Positions 47,301-58,561 of a stretch of DNA of 64,000 nucleotides are shown one piece after another. The position numbers and the translations under genes were made by a program. The stretch comes from Fomes fomentarius (Eukaryota > Basidiomycota > Agaricomycetes > Polyporales > Polyporaceae), in contig JABYQN010000010.1 of the NCBI GenBank assembly GCA_022606135.1, positions 310,001 through 374,000 on the forward strand, read 5' to 3'. The notes under the pieces were generated by a model, which worked only from the letters and a program-made list of their open reading frames with translations, did not search any database and had not been told where the DNA came from. Positions within the stretch are counted from its first letter, which is position 1, and each line of letters begins with the position of its first letter.

Positions 47301-50300
47301 AGAGCTGCATAGCCGGAAGGAGGAGAGATCAAACTACCCACCGAACAGAACGAGGCAGCCCGGGCGTTGCAACTCGGACTCGGAAGATGCAGTCTTGAAC
47401 TGGTTCGTGCTGATAGTGCACAGCAGCGTCAGTAAACGTGGATAGAGCAGTGGAGTTGTGAGCTTGCAGAGCATACATCACAGTGGCACCCTTGTGTGAT
47501 GACGGTGTCAGACGGTCGGCGTCGAGGCGACAGCGCAAGTGTGCACGACGGAGGCAGAGCTATTCAGAGAGAAGGGGGGTCTGAGGACGCGCGGTGACAT
47601 GGCGGATGGGAGGAAGGGGCTCCGTGACAATATTCATGACATGGCATGGTGGGTTATCCGAGCAATTTTTTCGCGTTCCGAGCCCAAGCCGCTGGATTCG
47701 GACAAGTGCACCAGTACCTCGGCTAATATATTACATGTATCAGTATCAATTCCACATTTATAATTGCGCTTGACTCACCATTTTTCTGTTTCATGCGGCC
47801 GTGGACGTCCGTCTGGCCGACTAAACTGGACGACTCCTGAGTCCGAGTCGTCGTTTAGTCTCCATCAGTTGCTGCATCCCCAGTTTCTGCTCTACAGTAT
47901 TTTTTACTGAAAAGTACTTATCCGCTTTATACTCACTTTGACGGCCAATCTACATGTAAGCTCTTGCGCGTGAATGAGGGAGGAAGACAACCAGAGCGCG
48001 CAGAAAATCGCCGCCTCACAACTATCCCAATTAGGTAGTCTAGACGCTCATCAGCCAATGGTGGGCTGTACGACACAACCTCCTCTCGACCACCGTCTAC
48101 ATCACGCAAATGACGGGATAATAAGGTACAGTTATCGCTCAGTGAGTTATCTCCTCGGTATATCTTAATAATCGTGTCCATACTCTATGCCATCCTCTCC
48201 AGCTGGCTCTCCGTGTCCAACTCGATTGACTTGTCGTCCGACTTCGCCTCTGCCACTTTGACCTTTGTGAGTCCGAGAGCACGACGCAAAGGCGCTTGTA
48301 ATCTGACGCCATGCCGACGCGGATGAGGGCGCCGCCCGATCACCCGACAACAGTGTAGTCTGTTGGCGTCGCCATGTTGCTCGCAAGGTCACTTTGCTGG
48401 TGTACAGGCGATGACTCGGAGAGCGGCAGAGTGCGTGGACTTGCTGCCGGCAGCAGGAGTGTCTTATATCCACTCGCTTGAGGAGCCTAAAAAATTGTGC
48501 GCCATGGCGAAGAGAGAGGTAGGATGTGTACAATAAGGAGCAGGCTGCATGAGTCGTATAGTGTTGCGTCCGGACCCAAGGTTGTGAGTTTATCCGGGCT
48601 TGAATCGCGAGTCTAAGCACAGCCGAGTGTGAAAATCTTGGTTCAGAGGGTTTCCGAGCCTACTTTGAGTACTTTGTCGTGTTCCATAGCACACAAAGAA
48701 GGACACATTCTCGTATTAAGTGCAGTCACATAATTCCACCATCGTATGAGCGCATTCGAGTCCACATTGATATCATAAGTATCCCAATTTCCTGCCGCCA
48801 TGCAGAAACACAATTCATGGTGCTCGCAGTGTCCGGCTCTCTCGCAATTCAGTATCATCGCTGTAGGGACTAGCATCAGGCCGCCTGAATAACTCTGTTC
48901 GATAGGACTAGGTATTATCGTGTCGTCAGAACTCCTGCTTTGGCCGGCAGGATAAATCAGTTCAGGCACTCATATCGGAGGGCAGCTACTCGCAACGGGC
49001 ATATGCGATAATTCCAATGCCCTGGTTCGCAATATTCGGCTCGCCCATGATGCTTCGGGCGGCGATTCAAGCCAAAAGAAGGGCTCGTTCGCTAGGAATT
49101 GGAGTGGATGATTTGTTCTTACAGAAAATGGACCAGGGCACCTGTCTTGGAGTCAATGCGATCAAATTGGGCGGCCGCAGATGGCTATTCAAGTGATATT
49201 TCGTATGAGGGATTGCCCGAGCCCAAGCAGTTGGTACACATCCACAGCGTCTGACTGCAGATGAATGAATGAGAATATTCTCCGTCTCTCGTCAGTCCGT
49301 GGCTTGAGGTTATACATGGGAAGCTGCTCAGAACCCATTCGACCATGTGCAGGCAGGCAGGCAGGCAAGCGGTCGCAGTTCAGGTAAAGCTAGATAATTC
49401 ATCCTTCTGTCGCATGTGTGAATGCAAATTCGGCACGGACTCCTTGGCACTTTGTCAGTTTGCCTGGCAGTTGGTTGCCGTATAGACTGCAACCCGGCGA
49501 GCCGAGTCCAATCATTCTGGACTCGTGATTCCAACACTCACTGACATCTCGAGTTCTGGAGTGGACTACACAAGCTCAATACATACTGTCTATCCAACTC
49601 GGAGTCCAACAATCTCATGCACACACGTAAGGTACATAGAGTACAGGAACACAGGTGCTCATTCACGAAGAGCTAGAATGCGCTGGACAGCATAAACCGA
49701 TACATACGGCGGATCATGGAGCCGTCTATCTGCTTGGAAACACATTCGCTAGCAGGATTAGTCGACGCTGTGAAACAGGGTGGGATATATTGCCGTGAGA
49801 CTGAGCTTGGAACTTTTTGCTAAGCGGAGTTTAAGGTACAGCCCTAACATCACGACTTGTACTCCCTGGCTTGTATTTTTGCTATCTCTACCATTCTTTT
49901 GACTCCTGTGTTTATGTCGAACGTGTGATAGCCAGGCAAACAACCAAGTGCATTTGACCGGCCATGTTTCGTTGGCTGGCAAAATCGAAAAGAACCCTGG
50001 TCCCACACTAATTGAAGGATCAGCGCCCTTGCATCCGAACCACCGGGTCTCGTGGAAACCCCAAGTATTTGCGACGGACGGCATGAGTAGGCGAAGGAAC
50101 AAGTGTGTTTCAGGTTCAGTAGTATAGGAGTCGGAATCTAATTGCACATGCGTGAGCTCGAACACTCCGTGTCCTCGGCGCACGAAATGATGCATTGAGG
50201 CAGAGTCCTGTCAGGCATATTGCGTCTCATAGCTCACAAATTTGTCTCACAGCGCTGAATCCTAAAAATACTTACCAACTCACTTGGACGGACGGCGAGC

Positions 50301-52130
50301 ACAGAATATAGAACAGAGAATCGACGTCAGGACTCAGGACTCAGCCGTGCGAATAGGCGAATTGCGACGCGCTCGCACATGAGTTATTGGCGGCAAGCCT
50401 GGGACACTGACAAGCGAGATGGGAGATGTGATGAGTGCATCCGGACTTCGGGGGTTGCGGCAAGGAGCATGGCTGAACGGTTGAGGCTGGATGTCAGTGG
50501 TCCGTGCACGGCCTGAGCCCGATATAAGGAGGCTCCTGGACGGAATGAAGGACCCAAGCTCCTTGTGGGCTGCCGGTCCTTGCTCCCCACCACGCTTCAC
50601 TCCCTCTCTTGGTCCCTGTTGGTGGTGCACGCTGCAGGCCTGCAGGCCTGCCATGCTGTTCTAGTTGTCGGACACTCTTGTCTGCGTGCGTTCGGGAGGC
50701 CGTTGCCTGTGGTTGAGTGGACGACTCCATGCCGGTGTGTGCCTGGGTGAGTGTGTGTATTATTTGATTCCGCATAATATGAATTTTCGACTTACCCCTC
50801 CTCTGCATGCCCAGGCTGACGGTTTGTATGTCCATGCGTTTTTATGCGTGGCAGGTGTTGCATTCTCTCTAGGTAAGTCCTATATTGCATCTTATGGATG
50901 ACGTTATACTAACCAGAAGTTGTATACACAGGCGATGTGGGTAGAGCAGTCGGCGGATAGAAGACGGGGTTTGTTCTTTGATTGTTCGTTTGCTAGTCGG
51001 AAGTGGCGGGAGTTCGAGTCGAGTACTTGTGAGTAGACGAGATGTGACGCATTGACGGTAGATTTAGGTGGGTGGTTGAGGGGCAGTCGGTTTATGAGTC
51101 CAGTGGGGTCGAAGAGTCAGGATGGAGTAGGTACAATCAGTGTGAATGCATTGGGACAGTGAATGTATTTATTATTTGTACGAATATATGATACATGCGT
51201 CGATGTGTGGGCAAGATATGTGTGCAGTCCATGGTTCAAGAGCTCGGTCAGGTCGAGAAGAAGGCTGAGCAGAGCGGCAACCTGGATGGATTGTGCGAGG
51301 ATTGACGGACAGTGCATGTGTTTTGCACCAGATGTTGAGGAATGCGCAGATGAAGCCGAGTACCAGAGGATGTCGGAGGTCGAGTGTCGATCAGTGCTAA
51401 CAGTCGAGATGAAGGTCAAAGTGAATTGATCTGTACGTTGGAGTAGACTTGTTCCAGCTCGTCCAAGTAGGCCATGCCTGTTCTGCCCTGAAGAAGTCGT
51501 TCCAAACGATTTGTGGGCGAGATATGGGTGCAGTGCATGGTTTCAGAGTTCGGTCGGGTCGAAAGAGAAGTTGTGGAAGGAGAGAGTGAGGATGGAGTGT
51601 ACACGGCGGTCAGTGTGAGCGCGGACAGTGAGTGTATCTTGGACGGACGTCGAGGAATGCACTTACTAGAGGTCTGTGAGTACCAAAGTCGAGTACTGGA
51701 GGTTGAGTGTCGATAAGTGGTAGTAGTCGAGAGTAAAAAGTTGAGAGTAGAAAGCGAAAAGTGAAAGGTCAAGTCTGTATTCAAGTGCGAGCTACGAGAT
51801 CCAGTAGCTAGAGCTTATGTTGTATCTACTTGTGTCGCAGAACCAATACATACTGCATCTTACCTAGTCAACGCCCTATTGACTGATGGACGATATGAAT
51901 TCGTATTGATCCGGCAGCAGATCGTCGAAGCGTGACAAAGAGTTCAAGGGCGACACGAGTGGCGCATATAGTTCACTGACATATTCCGTTGTCTCCACGG
52001 AAGCATTGCAGGATGGCAACTTGAATGACGTAGAGTGGATCGAAGACATATTCTGTCCGCGTGGAGCAGCAAGTTTCGATGGAAGCTCGCGATGCCATTG
52101 AGCACTCAGTGAACGTCGTCCCGGGGGCGA
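44281..52130. repeat. Segment R in unit 2
   Basis: Copy of 33784-41634 differing by three single-base homopolymer changes. It contains the same minisatellite (~44447), 167 bp satellite (~45077), 735 bp duplication (~46137), hairpin (47819-47860), candidate transcript introns (50747-50814 and 50873-50931) and 315 bp duplication (~51196-51731). No additional features were found. Confidence 0.85.
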
Positions 52131-52371
52131 TCGAGCACAGCTCGACCAAAGTGGGTCACGAAAGTCTATCGACGGCGCACATGGACTGAGCGAGCCAAGA
52201 AGACAGGTCGCTCACTAGCTAGTCCACACGTCCAGCTCTGCAGCAGACAATTTGAGGCATATAGACTGAAGAAGATTGAGGACGATGATAAAACTTATAT
52301 ACAACGGTCACTGGTTGTCGAGGAAATAGACGCCAGCCCAAGCCATCGCCGCCGCGCCGGCAGCGCCCGTA

Positions 52372-54776
52372 CACAACTCTCCCCCCGACGACGACGACGC
52401 CGATGTCGAACAAACCATCGCGCACATCGCCCTCGCCGTCGTCGCCCACGAGCGCGAGCCATGGCCCGAAGCTCCCCAAATTCCTCTCCAAGGCCAACCG
52501 CGACCGGTCAAAGTCCATGGTCGACCCCGCCGGCAGTCCGACCCCCAGCTCCTCCTCCTCCAGCCCAGTGATGCCCGAGACGCCAAAACACAAGAAGCCC
52601 AGTCGGCGCGGGTCCATATTTCGAGACTCGAGCAGTCGCAGGCAGTCGCAAGACGTTGATGTCGGCGAGGACGGCGAAGACAATGCTGACGAGCCGCCGG
52701 TTATTGTCGAGCCCTCGACGGTGCCTCGGCCCCGCACACGTTCTGAACGACCGTTGTCTGACAATTACCCTTCTATGCAGTACTACTCGCCGGGAAGCAG
52801 CTCGCGCATCGGCGACTTGCCCACCCGGTTGTCTGGGTGGTTTGCCCACACCTTCAGCAATTCTTCCACCGACCTCAGCCTCCCATCACTCCTCTCCCAG
52901 CAACACCTCGCCGCCTCGGTCTCGCCCAAGGGCAAGGGATCAGCGCTCCTCACAGCAGCCCGGACTGGAAAGGGTCACCTGGACAAAGCCATGCGCTATC
53001 TGCTCGACAGCGACGCGACGCCCGATAAGTGTCCGGAGCCCATCTGGCTGCTTGGTGTCGAACATCCAGGGTACGAGCCACCCCCGCCTCCTGTTCTTGA
53101 TCACCCCGCGAGCCCCGGACGACGGAGTTCTACCGACTCGCGTCGTGGGTCTTCTTTCCGATCCTCATCCTCTTCACCCGCTTCTCCACATGCGCCGCCT
53201 CTCTCGCAATCCCAACCCGCATCGTCGGCTAGAGAGAAGAAAGAGGATCCTTCGAAGAATTGGCCACCCGTCTTCTACGCCGACTTCACCTCCCGGATAT
53301 GGCTCACATATCGCTCTCAGTTCTTCCCCATCCGCGACACGACCCTCGCCGCACTCGAATCGGAGGTGTCCAGTAGCCCAACGGGGCTCCCAAGTAGCCC
53401 TCCTAGCAAGAAGTGGAACTGGCCAATAGGAGGGGAGAAGGGATGGACGAGCGATGCGGGTTGGGGTTGCATGCTGCGGACTGGGCAGTCTCTCTTGGCG
53501 AATGCTCTTCTGCATTTACATCTCGGCCGAGGTACGTTCTCTTTCCACTCACGCCACGGAACCATGCTCAATCCTAGAAGATTGGAGGCGGCCACCCTAT
53601 CCTGTTTATACCGCCGATTACGCGACATACGTTCAGATTATCACTTGGTTCCTCGATACCCCTTCTCCCCTTTGCCCCTTCAGCGTCCATCGCATGGCCC
53701 TCGTGGGCAAGGATCTTGGTAAGGATGTAGGACAGTGGTTCGGCCCCAGCACCGCCGCTGGCGCTATCAAGTACGCACTTTATCCCCTCCTCCGCGCCGC
53801 AGTATTGACACTTCATGTTCAGGACCCTGGTACATAACTTCCCTGACGCTGGCCTCGGGGTTGCCGTGGCTACGGACAGCACGCTCTACGAATCGGACGT
53901 CTATGCGGCTTCTCACTCTGTAGTCCACTCCATCAGACGACATGGTCATGCCCGACCTATGGAGTGGGGTGATCGTGCCGTCCTCATCCTCATTGGTATT
54001 CGCCTTGGTATTGAGGGAGTTAACCCATTGTATTATAACACTATCAAGGCATGTCGGTGATGTGGAATCAGGTATCCGCTTACGCTTCCGCTCACGCCCT
54101 GCTTTCCAGACATTGTATACTTTCCCACAATCGGTCGGTATCGCTGGCGGTCGTCCCTCTTCCTCCTACTACTTCGTCGGCTCCCAGGCCGATAACCTAT
54201 TCTACCTCGACCCCCATCACGCTCGTCCTGCAATACCCCTACGTCTTCCACCTCGCAACTCACCTGAGGTGTACGAGCGTCAGTCTTCCCCAGAAGCGTA
54301 TGGCTCTGACCGAGAGCGTGACAAGGATAGACCGTACCGCACGCTGCACCATGTGCGATCGCCGACGTCGCCGATGTCTGTACGTTCGAACGCTAGCACT
54401 GGATCATCGTTTTCGTACCGGTCACCGATGCTCGCTCCGTCACCGCTCCAGCAGCAACTGTCCACGTCTTCCGCGTCCACCTCCCAATCTGAGTCGTCCC
54501 AGTCGAACAATATTCACAACAGATGGCAGTCAACGAGCATTCTGCCGGACGATTCGGCCGAAATGGACTCGCGCGAACTCGGACTGGGGATGGACCTCGA
54601 CCCGATGCAACGCCACTTCATCACTGCATATTCACAGCAGGAGCTCAAGACGTTCCACTGCGATCGGGTACGCAAGATGCCGCTGTCGGGTCTGGACCCG
54701 AGCATGCTTCTTGGCTTCCTGTGCAAGAACGAGAGCGAGTGGATCGATCTCAAGGACAGGATAACGGAGGTGAGTC
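52372..54776. repeat. Third, partial repeat of the array unit (ends in ATG4 intron 4)
   Basis: Identity with units 1 and 2 continues through exon 4 and the first bases of intron 4 (GTGAGTC) and then stops. Beyond it comes the normal remainder of intron 4 and the last ATG4 exon. This point is the duplication breakpoint. Confidence 0.95.
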
Positions 54777-55631
54777 CTTGTCTTCGCTGCCCGCTCGTAC
54801 ACGAGTTGACGATCGCCCTTGTGTGTGCGTATGCAGCTATTCCGCACGAACAAGTCCATCTTCTCTCTCGCGAACGAGCCACCACACTATCCATCCGATT
54901 CAGACGACATGGGCCTCGAGTCCATTTCCGAGCCCGACATTGATATGCCCGACGATGACGAATTCTCCCTGGGTAACTCTCCTCGTGGTTCTCCTGATGG
55001 GTCGCTGAAAGGTTCCGCTGTCGCTGGCTCTGTCGGAGGATCTGTCAAGTCTGAAGTCGACACTGAGGACGATCCAATTGCTCCTCTCACTCCCAGCGCT
55101 GGCAAGCCCTCGTTTGATATCGATGCCCCTGAGCGCATGAAACGTGCAGCATCCAACACGTCTACGCAGGATTCTCTTAGTTTCGACGACGAGGACGACG
55201 AGGAATGGGCCGACCCGCCAGAGTTCTCGAACCCACACCTCCCACTGGCCGAGCCCGTGCCTGAGAGCCGTGCGTCCAGCTCAAGTTTTGAGACGCCTCC
55301 AGCGGTAGCTCCATCCCGGTCTGCGAGCTCGACCACGAGCAAAGCCTCAGGTAAGACCACGCGGCGGAAGTCGAAGAAGGGCTCCTCGGGCATGGGCACG
55401 GGCACGCACTCGACAAAGACGCCGAAGCCCATCCCACACCAGGAGGCGCAGATGCAGTATCCGTTCCCAGCGGCGGACCCAGAGGAGGATGAGGAACCAG
55501 AGCCGCACCTGAATGTGCAGGCTCAGGGGAAGCGCGTGCCGCAGATGCGGACGGCGAAGGCGCGTGATGGTGGACGGACGCAGAGCGGGGGCATCAAAGG
55601 TGTGCTCATGGACGATGCAGACGATTTCTAA
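52403..55631 (+). CDS. ATG4: ATG4 autophagy cysteine protease, complete copy
   Basis: Exons 52403-53531, 53578-53770, 53823-54048, 54110-54769 and 54837-55631; 1000 residues, in keeping with the long Atg4 proteins of other basidiomycetes. Atg4 processes the C-terminus of Atg8 and later releases it from phosphatidylethanolamine. The N-terminal ~290 residues are Ser/Pro-rich. The C54 peptidase core follows with Cys356 ([16 protein letters not shown]), then [17 protein letters not shown], and Asp550/His552 in the DPH motif. A Ser-rich insertion (~570-660) lies before the [20 protein letters not shown] block. The last exon (residues 737-1000) is acidic and disordered, with DDEDDEEW and a terminal [10 protein letters not shown]. 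Intron 3 is GC-AG (AAG|GCATGT). This is the only copy with the native 3' end. Confidence 0.95.
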
Positions 55632-56999
55632 ACTCTGAGTTGTCTTCCAAGTTGAAGCGGGGAGATGGATATGAAACGGGGATGTCGGATGTCGAATGTG
55701 CGCGCGTGTATAGCAAGTAGGCGGGACCTTGTCACCTCACCTCACCTCACTTTTCTACCCCTTTTCCCTCACTTGTGGGCATGTGTATGTTCATGCCTAT
55801 TGTCACCTATGGCCGACGTCGACGGCGTCTTGTGTATCTGATCACTTTTTTTTCGCCGTTACACTTACGTATGTCCCTCCACATTCACCGTTCACGCAGT
55901 TGGCGTTTGCATATGCACGCGTGCCCTGCTTGTTTTCCCCACCCTAAGCTCTTACCTACTACCTACCCCTCGGCCTCGGCTTCGGCCTCGTGTTCGTACA
56001 ACTTTGTGTGTTCATACCCTTATCCTTGTCTACTCCACGTTGGCCTCGTCTCGAGCTCCGTCGCGTGCTGTTTGCGTCGTAGTTACATCAATGTACTTAT
56101 GTTGTAGCGCATACCTACATGTCCGATGCCTCTGTAGTGCAAGTAGTGCACTACACCTTTTATCCCGTGCATGGCAGACCGACATATCTCGACCAGGTAT
56201 TCAGCTTCCGGCCGTCGACTGCGGCTCAAGTTCTCTTCCGAGATGGCGAGATCCAGGTACCCTGGGAGCTTCCTGGTGTGTGGAGACTACTCCGGTCGTT
56301 CACAAGGACAGATTCATGTTTGAATCCCCGTGTCGCCGCTGTGAGTAATGCCTTTCTCACCGTCACTGAACTGTTCCCATACTGCTCACTGTCTCAATAG
56401 TAACTCCGGATTTGTAAGTACTGGTGATTCCGATACATCATACATCATGCTGAACCCCGCTGTGAGATGCTGACACTATATACTGAGATGAGACAGGCCA
56501 GCCATGTCGTAGTGCGGTAATCCTCTGGAGTTGAGGATTCCTTACTTGCAATCCCGAGGTTAATATTGTGAGTGGGCGTTGAGTGTCCTAATTTGGCAAC
56601 ATAGACGCCGAGTGTCTCGTTCCCGCAGGCTGATTCAAGTTCCTCCTAGCTAACCACTATTACGTTGTGATGCTTGTGCGTCTAAAATGTGCAGGATGTT
56701 GTTCTCCAGGTAGTAGGATGACGTCACAGGCGTTCAATAGAATAGTAGCTCGTTTTGGTAGCTCAAGCGCTGGGTAGCATGTGAAAAGTGGCCGGAATGC
56801 TCAACCGGAGTTGCCGAAGCGAGCCGTTCCTTCCAACCACTGAGCCAGTCGCTGTGACAGCACAGTAGACACCACACCGACGAACTTGAGACAAGGTGTG
56901 AACGCTTTTGCATGCCCTGAAGGTTTGTTCACTTTCTTCAAGACGCCGCCTCGTTGTACTTACACGTGGCAGATACAGTCTCCCTGAACCCGAAACAAC
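55632..56999. other. Intergenic, 3' flank of ATG4
   Basis: A short CCTCA repeat (CCTCACCTCACCTCACCTC, from ~55737) lies near the gene end. A 93-codon frame from an ATG at 56119 (VVHYTFYPVHGRPTYLDQ) has no recognised domain or splice continuation and is not called. Nothing else is seen up to the isomerase gene. Confidence 0.5.
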
Positions 57000-58244
57000 A
57001 TGTCTTCCTCAACAGCCTATAACCATCTGTCTGGAGAGTTCGTCAAGGTATCGAGTCCTTTTGCGCATGTGGCTCTCGTTGAACTTTCAAGGTTTGGCCA
57101 CTGCTCCCTGCATGTATTGTTGCACATTGCACTGAACAGACATCCATAGGAACCCCGTCAACGCGTTTCATGAAGTGTGAGTCGACAACCTAATGACTCG
57201 CTTCAATGCGCAACAAGAATTTGCGCTCTTACGATCTGCAGCTTCTGGACAGAACTAGGAAACGTCTTTGACAAAATAGGAGCAGAGCCGACCATCCGCG
57301 CCGTCGTGTTGGCATCAGCGCTCCCCAAGTTATTCTCCGCCGGTATTGACTGTAAGTCACGTCACAGGGGGCAAAATCCCGCTCTTCGAACAGTGAAACT
57401 CTCATTTTGACTGTATATCTCCCCGGTTTCAACAGTGAGCGCCCTCCCGGTCACACCATCGGACCTTGACCCGGCACGGCGTGCGCTCCAGCTGCAGCGG
57501 GTGATACTGTCTTTCCAAGGCTCAATCTCCGCTCTCGAACGCTGCCCCTACCCGGTCATCGTCGCCACCCACGGAGTCGCATTCGGTCTCTCAATCGACA
57601 TCATCGCGGCATGCGACGTGCGCTACGCTGCTGAGAACACCGTATTCTCTATCAAGGTCCGTTCCTAATAAAGGTAATATACATATACATACCGGTCACT
57701 GACAGTCGAATGACTTTTAGGAAGTTGATGTCGGCCTTGCAGCAGACATCGGTACACTCGCTCGCCTGCCCAAGATCACAGGTAACCAAAGCCTCGTCAA
57801 CGAGCTCACCTACACTGCGCGCAACTTCTCCGCGGCAGAGGCAGAGAAGGCTGGGCTCGTCTCGCGCGTCGTACAGGGCAGCCGGGATGAAGTCGTCGCC
57901 GCCGCGCTCGAGACGGCTAAGCTTATAGCGGAGAAATCGCCGATTGCCGTCTTGGGCACGAAGCACCTTCTTCAACATGCTCGGGATCATTCGTATGTCT
58001 TTCCGTGTTCCTCCCATGATGAAGAGGTTCCAGACGGCGTTTTATTGATGTGCAGGGTTCGGGAGAACTTGGAGTATACGGCGGTGTGGAACGGGGTTAT
58101 GGTGCAGACGCAGGTGCGTCGATTTTCTCCGTCTCCGCAAGACTAGCATCGGGCTTACTCTGGTCCCAGGACATCCCGGACGCCGTGAAGGCCTTTTATA
58201 ACAAGCAGAAGCCCAACTTTGGGCCTTTGGCCTCGAAGCTCTGA
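57000..58244 (+). CDS. Delta(3,5)-delta(2,4)-dienoyl-CoA isomerase, peroxisomal (enoyl-CoA hydratase superfamily)
   Basis: Exons 57000-57091, 57150-57176, 57242-57351, 57436-57656, 57721-57992, 58056-58113 and 58170-58244; 284 residues. It shifts double bonds of 3,5-dienoyl-CoA intermediates during beta-oxidation of unsaturated fatty acids. Crotonase-fold signatures are NPVNAF near the start, RAVVLASALPKLFSAGID (oxyanion-hole loop), ATHGVAFGLSIDIIAACDVR and the catalytic-region EVDVGLAADIGTLARLPK. In this last stretch the acidic residues fit the dienoyl-CoA isomerase subgroup. A conserved HARDHSVRENLEYTAVWN helix follows. The protein ends in SKL, a canonical PTS1 signal, so it should act in peroxisomes. 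It ends 317 bp before the nitrite reductase on the same strand; no functional link is apparent. Confidence 0.9.
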
Positions 58245-58561
58245 CCTGTATACTGTGTATACCAACGACTGCAGAACTATTGTAACCAGGTGTCACCTAC
58301 GCGCTGTATTCTGCTTGTTGCTATTAGTTCGATGTCGACAGCGTCTGCGAAGCGTGGGTAGTATTACACGATAACCGTATCGTCGTCGGCTGGAATCGGC
58401 GGCGGTGGTTCCTCCTACTCTCTCCCACGCGAAGCTACGATTGTTAAAGTCCCGGACGCCCCGAGTGCTTGTATAATAACCTAAGCGGCAATTGCCTGGA
58501 CGCAAGCAGGCTCTGCTTTCCCTCATAACTCACAATCATAGCCGCGGCCTAGCTCACCACC
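58245..58561. promoter_or_regulatory. Short intergenic region serving as nitrite reductase promoter
   Basis: 317 bp between two same-strand genes. It contains CGATAA at 58369-58374, a possible binding site for an AreA/Nit2-type GATA factor that controls nitrogen genes in fungi. One six-base match is weak evidence. No TATA box was identified. Confidence 0.35.

Larger units (their letters stand above)
41876..52371. repeat. Tandem array unit 2 (10,496 bp)
   Basis: Second full unit, in direct orientation and contiguous with unit 1. It starts with the same 5' leader of ATG4 and runs through the truncated gene, segment R and the promoter of copy 3. Relative to unit 1 it has one extra G near 45332, one fewer G near 47578 and one fewer G near 48832. 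The promoter regions before copies 2 and 3 (from ~41635 and ~52131) are identical as far as I can read. Confidence 0.95.

Noticed and set aside
56119..56400. 93-codon ORF after ATG4
   Set aside because: No domain, no splice continuation, in the 3' flank of a complete gene.
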